A stretch of DNA of 64,000 nt from TMP-24 sp046348855 (GTDB taxonomy: Bacteria > Pseudomonadota > Alphaproteobacteria > Rhodobacterales > Rhodobacteraceae), in assembly GCA_046348855.1 (NCBI GenBank), contig JAXMDK010000006.1, forward strand, positions 1 to 64,000, written 5' to 3'. Below are positions 33,765 through 41,998 of this stretch, in pieces. The notes beneath the pieces were generated by a model, which was not told the DNA's origin, ran no database searches, and saw only the letters and a list, made by a program, of their open reading frames with translations. The stretch's first letter is position 1. Each line of letters opens with the position of its first letter. The translations under genes were made by a program, and so were the position numbers.

Positions 33765-35565
33765 TCAAAAAGCCCGGTCAGTTGGAATGTGCGCACGTCG
33801 ACCAGGCCAAGGTCGGACAGGCGCAGTTCGGGGATGCAGGCCAGCGCCAGGAAGGAATGCTGGATCGAGGCGTTGTTCAGGTCGCAACCGCAGTCGCGCA
33901 TGGCGGCAACCAGTGCCTGCGCCTTGGCCGCCATTTCGATGGCAGGGGCGTCGGACATCAGCCCGGCGACCGGCAGCGGAACCTGGGCGATTTCGCGCCC
34001 GTCCTTCCACAACGAAAAGCCGCCGCCCATGCGGGCGATGCTGTTGGCGGCCTCGGCCATCAGCGTCCGGTCGGTGCCGACCACGATGATCTGGTGGGCG
34101 TCGTGGGCGACGGTCGAGGCCAGCGCCATCCGCCCCTTGTAGCGAAAGCCCGAGACGAAGCCGTTCTGCATCCGGCCCGAGGCGAGGTGGCGTTCGATGA
34201 CCGCGACCTGCGCCACGTCCTGCGTCTCGTCCGGTTCGACGATGCCGTCGCGCACCGGCAGGACCGCGCTCAGCGCTTTGGTGGGGGCCTGGTTCTCGAC
34301 GATGCCGATCACCTTCACCCTCACCCTGTCCCCGGCAGAGGGCGCGCGGACCACGAAATCATCGGCGACCTTGTCGCGCCCCATGTGAACGGTGTTGCGC
34401 ACCCGTGCCGGCCAGTCGTAGTGCGGGCAGGTGGCCGTCAGCTTGCCGTCCTCGGCCGCGATCCTGCCGCGCGCGATCACCAGATCGCAGGGCAGCGTCC
34501 GCAGGTCGGGGGTCAGGATCAGGTCGGCGCGGCGGCCGGGGGTGATCGAGCCGAGTTCGCGTTCAAGCCCGAAATGGGTGGCGGTGTTGATCGTCGCCAT
34601 CTGAAGCGCGACCAGCGGATCGCAGCCCTTTTCGACGGCGCGGCGATAGGCGCGGTCCATGTGGCCTTCCTGAACCAGCGTGCCGGGGTGGCAATCGTCG
34701 GTGCACAGGATGAAGTTGCGCGGATCGAGGCCCTTTTCGGTCACGGCGGTGATCTGGCGGTCGACGTCGAACCAGGCCGAGCCGTGGCGCATCATCGCCC
34801 GCATCCCCTGGCGGACGCGGGCCACCGGGTCGTGTTCGGTAGTGCCCTCGTGGTCGTCGGCCGGCCCGCCGGCGACATAGGCCAGGAAGGCGCGGCCAGG
34901 TCGGGGCTGGCGTAATGGCCGCCGACGGTCTTGCCGGCCCGCTGGGCGGCGATCTCGGCCAGCATCTGCTGGCTGCCGGCGATCACGCCGGGAAAGTTCA
35001 TCATCTCGCCAAGGCCGATGATGCCGGGCCAGCGCATCGCCTCGGTCACTTCGTCGGGGCCGATCTCGTAGGGCGTGGTTTCCAGCCCCGGCGCCGAAGG
35101 CGCGCAGGACGGCATTTGCATGAACATGTTGACGGGCTGCATCAGCGCCTCGTCGTGCATCATCCGCACGCCGTCGATCCCCAGCACGTTGGCGATCTCG
35201 TGCCGGGTCGGCAAACATGCTGGTGGTGCCGTGGGGGATGACGGCGGCGGCGCGAATTCGGCGGGGGTCAGCATGCCGGATTCGACATGCATGTGGCCGT
35301 CGCACAGGCCCGGAACCATGTAGCGGCCGGCGGCGTCGATCATCTGCGTATCGGGGCCGATCGCATAGGACAGGTCGGGCGCGATCGCGGCGAAGCGGCC
35401 TTCGGCGATGGCGACGTCATGGCCAGGCAGGATCTCGCGGCTGTGGACGTTGACCCATTGGCCGCCCTTGATGACCAGGTCGGCGGGGGCGCGGCCGGCG
35501 GCGACCGCCACCAGGCGGGGCGCTGCATCGGGCCAGGACGGCAGGGAAGGAGTATCTTTTGTCAT
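33761..35565 (-). pseudogene. ade: Adenine deaminase, interrupted by three reading-frame shifts
   Basis: Full-length adenine deaminase (amidohydrolase, Mn2+/Fe2+) homology from MTKDTPSLPSW at 35565 to RTFQLTGLFE at 33764, but not in one frame. The metal-binding DGHMHVES segment is in the first frame. After LTPAEFA (near 35241-35254) similarity moves to another frame (AAAVIPHGTTSMFADP), returns to the first at HEIANVLG (one extra base near 35203-35207), and shifts again after ASPDL near 34893 (one missing C) into GRAFLAYVAGG and the long C-terminal half. All sites are short G/C runs. The first two shifts compensate. Either consensus error or a decayed gene. It is listed as pseudogene because the sequence as given cannot make the protein. 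Confidence 0.85.
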
Positions 35566-35635
35566 GCCGAAATCTGTCAGATGCCCCGCGCCAGCGCAAG
35601 CATCGCCTGCGCCGGGTCGTTCGCATCTGCCGGTA

Positions 35636-37078
35636 TCAGTTTCGTGACGCGGCCGAAAGTTCGCGCGGCTCGGACAGGCCCAGCTTGGCGTTGCCCCGCA
35701 GGGTCAGGCGTGCGTGCAGCGCGCGGGCGGCGGCGGCCAGCGCGGGGTCATGGGGACCGGGCTCCTTGTCGGACACGATGCGCAGTTCGGCCGCGGCGCG
35801 CGGTTCCACCCCGATCCGCCGCGCGACCGCCTGCCAGACCGCCGGATCGGCGCTGAGCGGCTCGTAGGGGACAAAGCAGATGTTGGCGGCCCCGGCCTCG
35901 GCGTCTTGCAGGGACGTGTAGGCCGCGATCCACAGTCGCAGCCAGTAGTCCAGCATCATCGGATCGCCCGAAGGCCGGTCGCCGAACAGGAACGGCCGGG
36001 TGGGTGGCGCCGAATTCGTGGTGGCAAAAGCCACGGGTCATGTAGTCTACTGCACGAACGGGTCGGCATTCAGGAAGCGGTGGTGCTGGTTCAGCAGGCT
36101 CGCGGCATGGCTGACCGGATCGCGCAGCGGCACCAGGAAATGCGCGTCCGGCATCGCCGCCGCCAGCGTGCCGATGCGCAGGATGTTGTTGTTGTTCTTG
36201 CAGACATAGCGCCGGGTGCCGGTCTTGCGCAGCACCAGCCGGATCAGGTCGCGGTAGCCCGACACCAGGTCGTCGTCGGGCGCGTGGGGCACAAGCCCGT
36301 CCGGCCGGATGTAGGAAGCGCCGTCGAAGATGCGCCAATAGACCTCGTCCAGGGCCTCGGGGCTTTGGGTGTCGACCTCGATCCCGTCGCCATGGGCGCG
36401 CTCGGCCTTCTGGCTGGGCTTCGACCCTTTTGACGACAGGCGCGCCCACAGGTTCGGCGCCAGCACGAACGGCATGTCGGCGTAGGTCAGCGATCCGAAC
36501 TGGCCGGTCCGGTGGATTTCGCGCATCAGGATTGTGGTCCCGGCGCGGGCGAGGCCGGTGACGAAGACATGGCGGCCGGTATCCTCGGGCGCGGACTTCA
36601 GGAACATCCCGCGTTCGATGTCGTGGGTCATTTCCGCGACCGGCGCCGACCCCAGCGCCAGCCGGTGCAGCGTCTGGTCGAGGGCCGAATAGTCCGAAAC
36701 GGTGGAAGTGCCGGCCGACTTGCTCCGCAGCCAGATGTAGCCCAGCGAAACGACGCACAGCACCACGATGACCAGGGGCCGCATCAGCGCCTCGCTCCAG
36801 GCCCAGAGGCCGCCGGGGTAGATCAGCCCGGCGATCGCGACCGGCAGCAGAGCGGCGCAGAGCAGAAGGAAGAAGGTGACCGACCCCGCGCCGATCCGCA
36901 GCGCATAGGCCGGCAGGATCCGTTCCTTCCAATGGTCGGATATGCGCGGCGAGCGCAGCACCCGCATGGCCCTTTGCGCGTAATCGGCCACAGAGCCGAT
37001 CCGCGCCATGATCGGCAGATGCAGGAAAGCCTCGCTGGCCAGAAGTGCCGCGCCAACGACCAGTGCCCAGAACAACAT
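35636..37078 (-). pseudogene. Membrane-anchored sulfotransferase-family protein, interrupted by two compensating frameshifts
   Basis: From ATG 37078 the first 343 codons give an N-terminal membrane region (helices near residues 1-25, 66-88 and 98-116) and a sulfotransferase-type fold with the PAPS 5'-phosphate loop VTGLARAGTT near residue 172 and LVPLRDPVSHAASLL as the 3'-phosphate region. The frame stops at 36047 (FVQ then TAG). Similarity resumes as DYMT then HHEFGATH in a second frame, and as RPFLFGDRPSG in a third frame to 35636. One G appears missing at about 36050 and one C extra at 35998-36000, so the net frame is restored. Its ATG overlaps the small YIGPG gene stop (TGATG). Natural acceptor unknown. 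Confidence 0.75.
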
Positions 37079-37302
37079 CAGTCGGCTTTGACCTTGGCGA
37101 CCTGGGCGGGCTTCTTCTTGCCTTTGATGAGGCGTTTGATCGGGTACCAGATGACCGCGAAGATCGCCAAGAAGATCGAGCCGATCACCCCGAGGATGGC
37201 CCCAATGGCCCCTGCGCCGACCCCCGGGCCGATGTAGGCCAGTGCCGCGGCCGGATAAAGCGCCAGCGCCAGGGCGGCGGCGGCAAGCATGGTCCTATTC
37301 AT
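37078..37302 (-). CDS. Small exported/membrane protein with YIGPG motif
   Basis: A 74-residue protein with a signal-like N-terminus (about residues 1-22, ending AALA), then YIGPGVGAGAIGAILG, one strongly hydrophobic helix, and a basic tail KRLIKGKKK. The YIGPG-plus-helix-plus-lysine layout is one I associate with uncharacterised small proteins near sulfatase/sulfotransferase-type genes. It is translationally coupled at both ends: its start overlaps the preceding gene by eight bases and its stop overlaps the sulfotransferase ATG. Function unknown; an accessory role for the membrane sulfotransferase is inferred from coupling only. Confidence 0.75.
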   Translation of the reverse strand: MNRTMLAAAALALALYPAAALAYIGPGVGAGAIGAILGVIGSIFLAIFAVIWYPIKRLIKGKKKPAQVAKVKAD

Positions 37303-37552
37303 CGCGGGTAACACCTTTCATGACTGCAAGGGCGAGGTCGCCCCGTGTTTGCGGAATGTAGCGGCTCCAGCCCGGTTGATAATACTTACCATTTTCGGCC
37401 CGGCTGGTGAACTCCACCGCGACCTTTCCGTCGGGGGCGGCGATCAGTAACCGGTTGCTTTCGAAGCCGGAGCGGATGGCGGCGAGAATGCCGAAAAGCA
37501 AGGTCGGCAGAATCGCCCACAACTCGATCCCAATCGACGGAAGGCCTTGCAT
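37295..37552 (-). CDS. Small hypothetical membrane protein, first gene of the sulfotransferase operon
   Basis: An 85-residue protein (from ATG 37552) with an N-terminal hydrophobic helix (IELWAILPTLLFGILAAI) then a soluble segment with AAPDGKVAVEFTSRAENG and YIPQTRGDLALAVMKG. I recognise no family. The start is uncertain: no Shine-Dalgarno precedes 37552, and the frame stays open to 37735. I prefer the short form because the upstream part crosses the FNR-type box and is unusually rich in Arg and Gln. The stop overlaps the next start by eight bases. Confidence 0.55.
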   Translation of the reverse strand: MQGLPSIGIELWAILPTLLFGILAAIRSGFESNRLLIAAPDGKVAVEFTSRAENGKYYQPGWSRYIPQTRGDLALAVMKGVTRDE

Positions 37553-37625
37553 CTGCGGGAGGGTCCTGCGGTTTCCTTGCGATGGACCCTGTCTAACACG
37601 GCCGGTTTCCGGCGCAAAACCTGAT

Positions 37626-37639
37626 TTGATCCTGATCAA
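37626..37639. promoter_or_regulatory. FNR/FnrL-type binding site
   Basis: TTGATcctgATCAA is a perfect match to the FNR-family consensus TTGATnnnnATCAA. It lies in the divergent gap between the small-membrane-protein/sulfotransferase operon (74 bases from its ATG) and the SelT/SelW-like gene (99 bases from its ATG). A TTAGAC at 37591-37596 on the minus strand could serve as a -10 element, slightly further away than the usual class II spacing. Oxygen-responsive control is inferred. Confidence 0.6.
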
Positions 37640-37668
37640 CCGCTGCGGCAGGCATTGCCAACCGGCCC

Positions 37669-37701
37669 GGAACAATCCGAAATGGGCGCACAGATTGTTC
37701 C
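37669..37701. promoter_or_regulatory. Inverted repeat GGAACAAT...ATTGTTCC upstream of the SelT/SelW-like gene
   Basis: Two perfect 8-base arms separated by 17 bases, 37 bases before the ATG at 37738 and next to the FNR-type box. It could be a dimeric regulator site with half-sites about two and a half turns apart, or a leader hairpin. No regulator is assigned. Confidence 0.45.
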
Positions 37702-37737
37702 GCCGCGCGAACCCGGCCAGGACAAGGGACCACATAC

Positions 37738-38043
37738 ATGACCGAACCCGCGAGGCTGCCGCAGATCACCATCGCCTACTGCACCCAGTGCAACTGGCTG
37801 TTGCGGTCGGCCTGGATGGCGCAGGAACTGCTTCAGACCTTCGGCATGGATCTGGGCGGCGTGACCCTGTGCCCCGGCACCGGCGGGATCTTCGAAATCC
37901 GGCTGGACGGCGCGCTGATCTGGGAACGCAAGCGCGATGGCGGCTTTCCCGACGTGAAGGCGCTGAAGCAGATGGTGCGCGACCGCGTCGATCCGGGCCG
38001 CGATCTGGGCCATGTCGACCGGACGGCGCGGAAGGTTCCCTAG
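37738..38043 (+). CDS. SelT/SelW/SelH-family thioredoxin-like protein
   Basis: A 101-residue protein with the redox motif CTQC near residue 15 (IAYCTQCNWLLRSAWMAQEL) and the family-typical later GTGGIFEI and LIWERKRDGGFPDVKALK. Cys replaces selenocysteine. The family has a thioredoxin-like fold and unknown bacterial partners. It has its own upstream region with an FNR-type box and an inverted repeat and is divergent from the sulfotransferase operon. Confidence 0.85.
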   Translation: MTEPARLPQITIAYCTQCNWLLRSAWMAQELLQTFGMDLGGVTLCPGTGGIFEIRLDGALIWERKRDGGFPDVKALKQMVRDRVDPGRDLGHVDRTARKVP

Positions 38044-38094
38044 CGCGGACAGGCGGCCTTGCCCTTTGGCGGCGGGCGCGGAATAGTCCAGGTC

Positions 38095-38952
38095 ATGGAA
38101 AAGACCCTTTTCGTTTTCGGCATGGGCTATTCGGCGCAGGCGCTTGCCCGGCGGCTTTTGCCGCAAGGCTGGCGCATCGTCGGCACCACCCGCAGCGCCG
38201 ACAAGGCGGCGCGGCTTGCGGCGGCGGGGATCGAGCCCGTGATCTGGCCGGGCGATCCGGTCGGGCCGGCGCTGCGGCAGGCCACGCACCTTCTGGTCTC
38301 GATCGGCGCGGGGGCCGAGGGCGATCCGGTGCTGGCCTGCCACCGGGCCGAGATCGCCGAGATCGCCCCCCGTTTGGCCTGGGTCGGGTATCTGTCGACG
38401 ACCGGCGTCTATGGCGACCATCAGGGCGGCTGGGTCGACGAAATGACGCCGCTTGCGCCGACCACCGAACGCGGCCGCTGGCGCAAGCTGGCCGAGGATC
38501 AGTGGCGCGCGGTGCCGGGCCTACCGCTGCATGTCTTCCGGCTGGCGGGCATCTACGGGCCGGGGCGCGGCCCGTTTGAGAAGGTCCGCGACGGGACGGC
38601 GCGGCTGATCGTGAAGGAAGGCCAGTTCATGAGCCGCATCCATGTCGACGATCTGGCCGCCACGCTGGCGGCCTCGATTGCCGACCCGGCGCCGGGGACG
38701 GCCTACAATGTCTGCGACGACGAACCCTCGCCGCCCGAAACGGTGCTGCGCCATGCGGCGCAACTGCTGGGCCTGCCCCCGCCGCCCGAGGTCCGCTTCG
38801 AGGAGGCGAAGATGACCGAACTGGCGCGCAGCTTCTACCTGGAGTCAAAGCGGGTCAGCAACCGCCGCATCCGCGAGGAGCTGGGGGTGCGGCTCGCCTA
38901 TCCGAGCTACCGCGAGGGGCTGGCGGCGCTGCTGGCGTCAGGCCAGGCGTAG
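38095..38952 (+). CDS. NAD(P)-dependent epimerase/dehydratase-like protein (YeeZ type)
   Basis: A 285-residue extended-SDR-like protein with the nucleotide-binding start FVFGMGYSAQALARRL, STTGVYG containing the catalytic-type Thr/Tyr region, and FRLAGIYGPGRGPF. The classic YxxxK is not evident, so catalysis is uncertain. ATG 38095 is preferred on similarity over an earlier start at 38059; no strong ribosome site is seen. Its 3' end overlaps the convergent EamA gene by 15 bases. Confidence 0.75.
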   Translation: MEKTLFVFGMGYSAQALARRLLPQGWRIVGTTRSADKAARLAAAGIEPVIWPGDPVGPALRQATHLLVSIGAGAEGDPVLACHRAEIAEIAPRLAWVGYLSTTGVYGDHQGGWVDEMTPLAPTTERGRWRKLAEDQWRAVPGLPLHVFRLAGIYGPGRGPFEKVRDGTARLIVKEGQFMSRIHVDDLAATLAASIADPAPGTAYNVCDDEPSPPETVLRHAAQLLGLPPPPEVRFEEAKMTELARSFYLESKRVSNRRIREELGVRLAYPSYREGLAALLASGQA

Positions 38953-39770
38953 GGCGGCCGCCCCCGCCGCGATGAACAGGACCGAGGCGATCCGCGGCAG
39001 GCCGACGTTTTCGCCCAACACCAGCGCCGATATGCCGGTCGCGAACAGGATCGAGGTTTCCCGCAGCGCCGCCACCATCGCCACCGGGGCCAGCGTCATC
39101 GCCCAGAGCGCGATGCCATAGGAACTCATCGTGCCAAGGCCGCCGATCAGCCCGTCGCGCCAGGTCTGCGCCAGTTGGCCCAGCAGTGCCGGGCCGCTGC
39201 GCCAGAACGCCAGCGCCAGCACCGGCGGCGCGGTCACGATGCAGACCCACAGGGTGTAGCCGATCGGCGCGCCGGACAGGCGGACGCCGGCGGCGTCGGT
39301 CAGCGTATAGCTGGCGATCACGCAGGTGTTCAGCAGCGCCATGCCCAGCCCCGACCGCGACCCGTGGCGGCCGAAGAAGGCCAGCGACAGGATGCCGCCC
39401 GAGATCAGCGAAATGCCCAGCCAGCCGGTCAGCGGCAGGACCTCGGCAAACAGCAGGCCCGACACCAGCGCCACGATCATCGGCGCGCCGCCGCGCATGA
39501 TCGGATAGGCAGACTCATGTCGGCCCGCCCGTAGGCGGCGGCCACCAGCGAGAAATAGGTGGTCTGAAGCACCATCGAGGCGCTGATGTAGCGCCAGCTT
39601 TCGCGGGCCGGCGCCGTGACGAACGGCAGCACCAGCAGCGCGATCAGCGCCGCCGACAGGCAGATCGACACGGCGGCGACGAACTTGTCGCCCGCGCCCT
39701 TGACGATGGCGTTCCAGCTTGCATGCAGCGCCGCCGCAAAGAGGACCAGGAAAAAGACGGATGCGGTCAA
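38938..39770 (-). pseudogene. EamA/DMT-family transporter, single frameshift
   Basis: EamA-type drug/metabolite transporter with about ten membrane helices and two internal repeats. From ATG 39770 the first frame reads MTASVFFLVLFAAALHASWN to GRADMSL, then breaks; similarity continues in another frame as AYPIMRGGAPMIVALVSG to the stop at 38938. One G (C on the plus strand) seems to be missing at about 39509-39511, where CTGGCC is expected and CTGCC is found. Substrate unknown. It may be intact in the organism if this is a consensus error. Confidence 0.8.
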
Positions 39771-39878
39771 GGCGGGCTCCTGCAGGGTGGGCCAACCACA
39801 CCAGCGCCCCGGGTAAAGTCAAGCCTTCGGGCGAAAATACCCGGCCGTTGTCACCTGTGCCCGGTTGCGGCCGGGCGG

Positions 39879-40781
39879 TCAACCTGCGCCGTCGCGCAAC
39901 CAGCCGGCGGCGTCGGGCCCCAGTTCGGCGAGGGCCCTTGCCTCGTATTCCCGCGATACGTCGGGGTCGAGGCTGGCGGTCCAGCGGCCGTTGACGCCCT
40001 TGTGGATGAAGGTCTGCGCGCCGCCGTCCCAGAAGGCGCCGCCCAAGGGCACCGCGGCGGTGGCGTTGGCCTTCATGTAGCCGAACGAGCAATGGTCGAG
40101 GATCGCCTGCCATCTGGCCGGATCGGGGCGGATGCCAAGGAATTCCGCGATGCCGCGCACCTCGCCGGGCAGGTCGCGCTTCAGGTCGGCGAAATGCACC
40201 AGGTGCACGTTCGGCAGGTCGCGGATCGCCCACCAGCCGCGCACGTTCTCCCAGAAGGGCCAGAGCGGAAAGCCGTCCTGCCGGAGCCAGGTGGTGAAAT
40301 ATTCGGCCGGATCGGCCGGCGGCTTGCCGATCGGAGGGCCGACCCGGCCGGGGGTATTGTTCAGGGCGTCATACCAGCCTTCGTTGGCGGTGATGTGGTG
40401 GTTGTGCATCGACCACATGACGTCGCGCCCGTCGCGGCCGATGTAGATGTATTTGGCTCTGGGCGAGAAGACCAGGGCATCGACCGGCAGGTGGGTCTTG
40501 AGGAACCGCCGGTGGGTCTGGGCGGCAACCGCCGGCAGCTTGACCTCTTTCGGCGGGACGCGCAGGTCGAGCCAGGGCGACATTTCGGCCACCGGCAGGC
40601 CCTCGGCCCCGTCGAAGATCAGCTGGCTGACGATCTGCTGCATCCAGGTGGTCCCGGACTTGGCATAGGTTGCGATGACGATGTCGTCGTCGCGGAAATC
40701 GAACCCGTTCCAGACCGTCGAATCGAAGTGATGATTGTGCATCTCGCGCGTTTTGCGCGGCAGGTCCAACGCCAGACTCAT
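39879..40781 (-). CDS. Soluble sulfotransferase domain protein
   Basis: A 300-residue cytosolic sulfotransferase. The PAPS 5'-phosphate loop is YAKSGTTWMQQIV (about residue 42), the 3'-phosphate region is IYIGRDGRDVMWSMHNHH, and the late stretch GAFWDGGAQTFIHKGVNGRW matches the family motif GxxGxWK region. ATG 40781 follows GGGGGGAG. It is monocistronic and unrelated in layout to the membrane sulfotransferase nearby. The acceptor (steroid, alcohol, glycolipid) cannot be inferred. Confidence 0.86.
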   Translation of the reverse strand: MSLALDLPRKTREMHNHHFDSTVWNGFDFRDDDIVIATYAKSGTTWMQQIVSQLIFDGAEGLPVAEMSPWLDLRVPPKEVKLPAVAAQTHRRFLKTHLPVDALVFSPRAKYIYIGRDGRDVMWSMHNHHITANEGWYDALNNTPGRVGPPIGKPPADPAEYFTTWLRQDGFPLWPFWENVRGWWAIRDLPNVHLVHFADLKRDLPGEVRGIAEFLGIRPDPARWQAILDHCSFGYMKANATAAVPLGGAFWDGGAQTFIHKGVNGRWTASLDPDVSREYEARALAELGPDAAGWLRDGAG

Positions 40782-40888
40782 GTCTCCCCCCATTGTCCGC
40801 CGATCAGGCAAGGCTGCGCCCGCCGGCGCGATCCGTCCAATCAATTCCGCGCAAGGGCACAAAGCCGCGTGATTGGCTGAAGCATTGG

Positions 40889-40920
40889 CTTGCGGGGCTT
40901 TCCTTCGCCCCCATATCGCC
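40889..40920 (+). promoter_or_regulatory. RpoH-type promoter upstream of msrBA
   Basis: CTTG at 40889-40892 and CCCCATAT at 40909-40916, giving CTTG-N18-CCATATCGCC in the alphaproteobacterial format, 32 bases before the msrB ATG. The -35/-10 spacing equals that of the dnaK promoter in this window. As I recall, Rhodobacter RpoH factors control oxidative-repair genes including methionine sulfoxide reductases. Confidence 0.55.
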
Positions 40921-40951
40921 GCAGCATGACCGCGCAACGAAGGGAGTGACC

Positions 40952-41413
40952 ATGCCCGCCGCAACCAAACCCTATGCCAGGACCGACGAAGCCATCGCCC
41001 GGCTGACCCCGGAACAGTTCCGCGTGACCCAGACCGACGGCACCGAACGGCCGTTCACCGGCGAATACTGGGACCACAAGGAACCGGGGCTTTACGTCGA
41101 CGTGGTATCGGGCGAGCCGCTGTTTTCGTCCGATGACAAGTTCGACAGCCATTGCGGCTGGCCGAGCTTTACCCGCCCGGTCGAGGCGGGCCATGTCGAG
41201 GAGTTCCGCGACGTGAGCCACGGCATGATCCGCACCGAGGTGCGGTCACACCACGGCGACAGCCACCTGGGCCATGTCTTCACCGACGGTCCGCGCGACC
41301 GGGGCGGACTGCGCTATTGCATCAATTCGGCATCGCTGCGCTTCATCCCGCTCGACCGGCTGGAGGCCGAGGGTTATGGCGCCTTCGTCGGCAAGATCAA
41401 GGGGGGCAAATGA
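40952..41413 (+). CDS. msrB: Peptide methionine-R-sulfoxide reductase MsrB, zinc-free type
   Basis: A 153-residue MsrB that repairs Met-R-sulfoxide. The catalytic cysteine is in RYCINSASL, with HCGWPSF and HLGHVFTDGP also present. Both zinc CxxC pairs seen in the E. coli type are replaced (YVDVVSGEPLF and RSHHGDSHL), so this is a non-zinc form. ATG 40952 follows AAGGGAG. msrA follows with a four-base overlap. Confidence 0.94.
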   Translation: MPAATKPYARTDEAIARLTPEQFRVTQTDGTERPFTGEYWDHKEPGLYVDVVSGEPLFSSDDKFDSHCGWPSFTRPVEAGHVEEFRDVSHGMIRTEVRSHHGDSHLGHVFTDGPRDRGGLRYCINSASLRFIPLDRLEAEGYGAFVGKIKGGK

Positions 41414-41916
41414 TGGCACGCGAAACCGCAATCCTCGCCGGAGGCTGCTTCTGGGGAATGCAGGATCTGATCCGCCGCATCCCCGGCGTCATCGCCACCC
41501 GGGTCGGCTATACCGGGGGCGACGTGGCCAACGCCACCTACCGCCACCACGGCACACATGCCGAAGGGATCGAGGTGATCTTCGATCCGGCGAAACTGTC
41601 CTACCGGCAGCTTCTGGAATTCTTCTTCCAGATCCACGACCCGACCACGCCGAACCGGCAAGGCAATGACCTTGGCCCCTCCTACCGGTCGGGGATCTAC
41701 TACCAGAGCGAGACCCAGCACCAGGAGGCGCTGCGCACCATCGCCGATGTCGATGCCTCGGGCCTGTGGCCGGGCAAGGTGGTGACGGAGGTGAAGGCGG
41801 CGGGGCCGTTCTGGGAGGCTGAGCCCGAGCATCAGGACTATCTGGAGCGGATTCCGAACGGCTATACCTGCCACTTCCCGCGCCCCGGCTGGCGGTTGCC
41901 GAAGACGGCGGCCTGA
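41410..41916 (+). CDS. msrA: Peptide methionine-S-sulfoxide reductase MsrA
   Basis: A 168-residue MsrA with the catalytic motif GGCFWGMQ near residue 12, RVGYTGGDVANATY and HDPTTPNRQGNDLG. It repairs Met-S-sulfoxide and complements MsrB. Two consecutive ATGs occur at 41410 and 41413; the first overlaps the msrB stop (ATGA) and is favoured for coupling. Confidence 0.95.
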   Translation: MMARETAILAGGCFWGMQDLIRRIPGVIATRVGYTGGDVANATYRHHGTHAEGIEVIFDPAKLSYRQLLEFFFQIHDPTTPNRQGNDLGPSYRSGIYYQSETQHQEALRTIADVDASGLWPGKVVTEVKAAGPFWEAEPEHQDYLERIPNGYTCHFPRPGWRLPKTAA

Positions 41917-41922
41917 GAGAAG

Positions 41923-41974
41923 GCGAGGGGGCGCTGCCCCCTCGCGCTCCCCCGGAGTATTTGGACAAGGAAAA
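41923..41974 (+). repeat. Dispersed composite repeat, copy 2 (hairpin + GGAGTATTTGGACAAGG)
   Basis: A 9-bp perfect stem GCGAGGGGG/CCCCCTCGC with a five-base loop (41923-41945) is followed by CTCCCCCGGAGTATTTGGAC and AAGGAAAA. It sits directly after the msrA stop, between convergent msrA and dxs, so it may also act as a terminator. Other copies are at 21761, 45946 and 49398. Confidence 0.7.
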
Positions 41975-41998
41975 GCTGGTGGGGGACAGATCAGCCGG

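Noticed and set aside
37553..37735. A 61-residue N-terminal extension of the 85-residue membrane protein.
   Set aside because: It crosses the FNR-type box and promoter region and reads as compositionally odd sequence; kept only as an alternative start.
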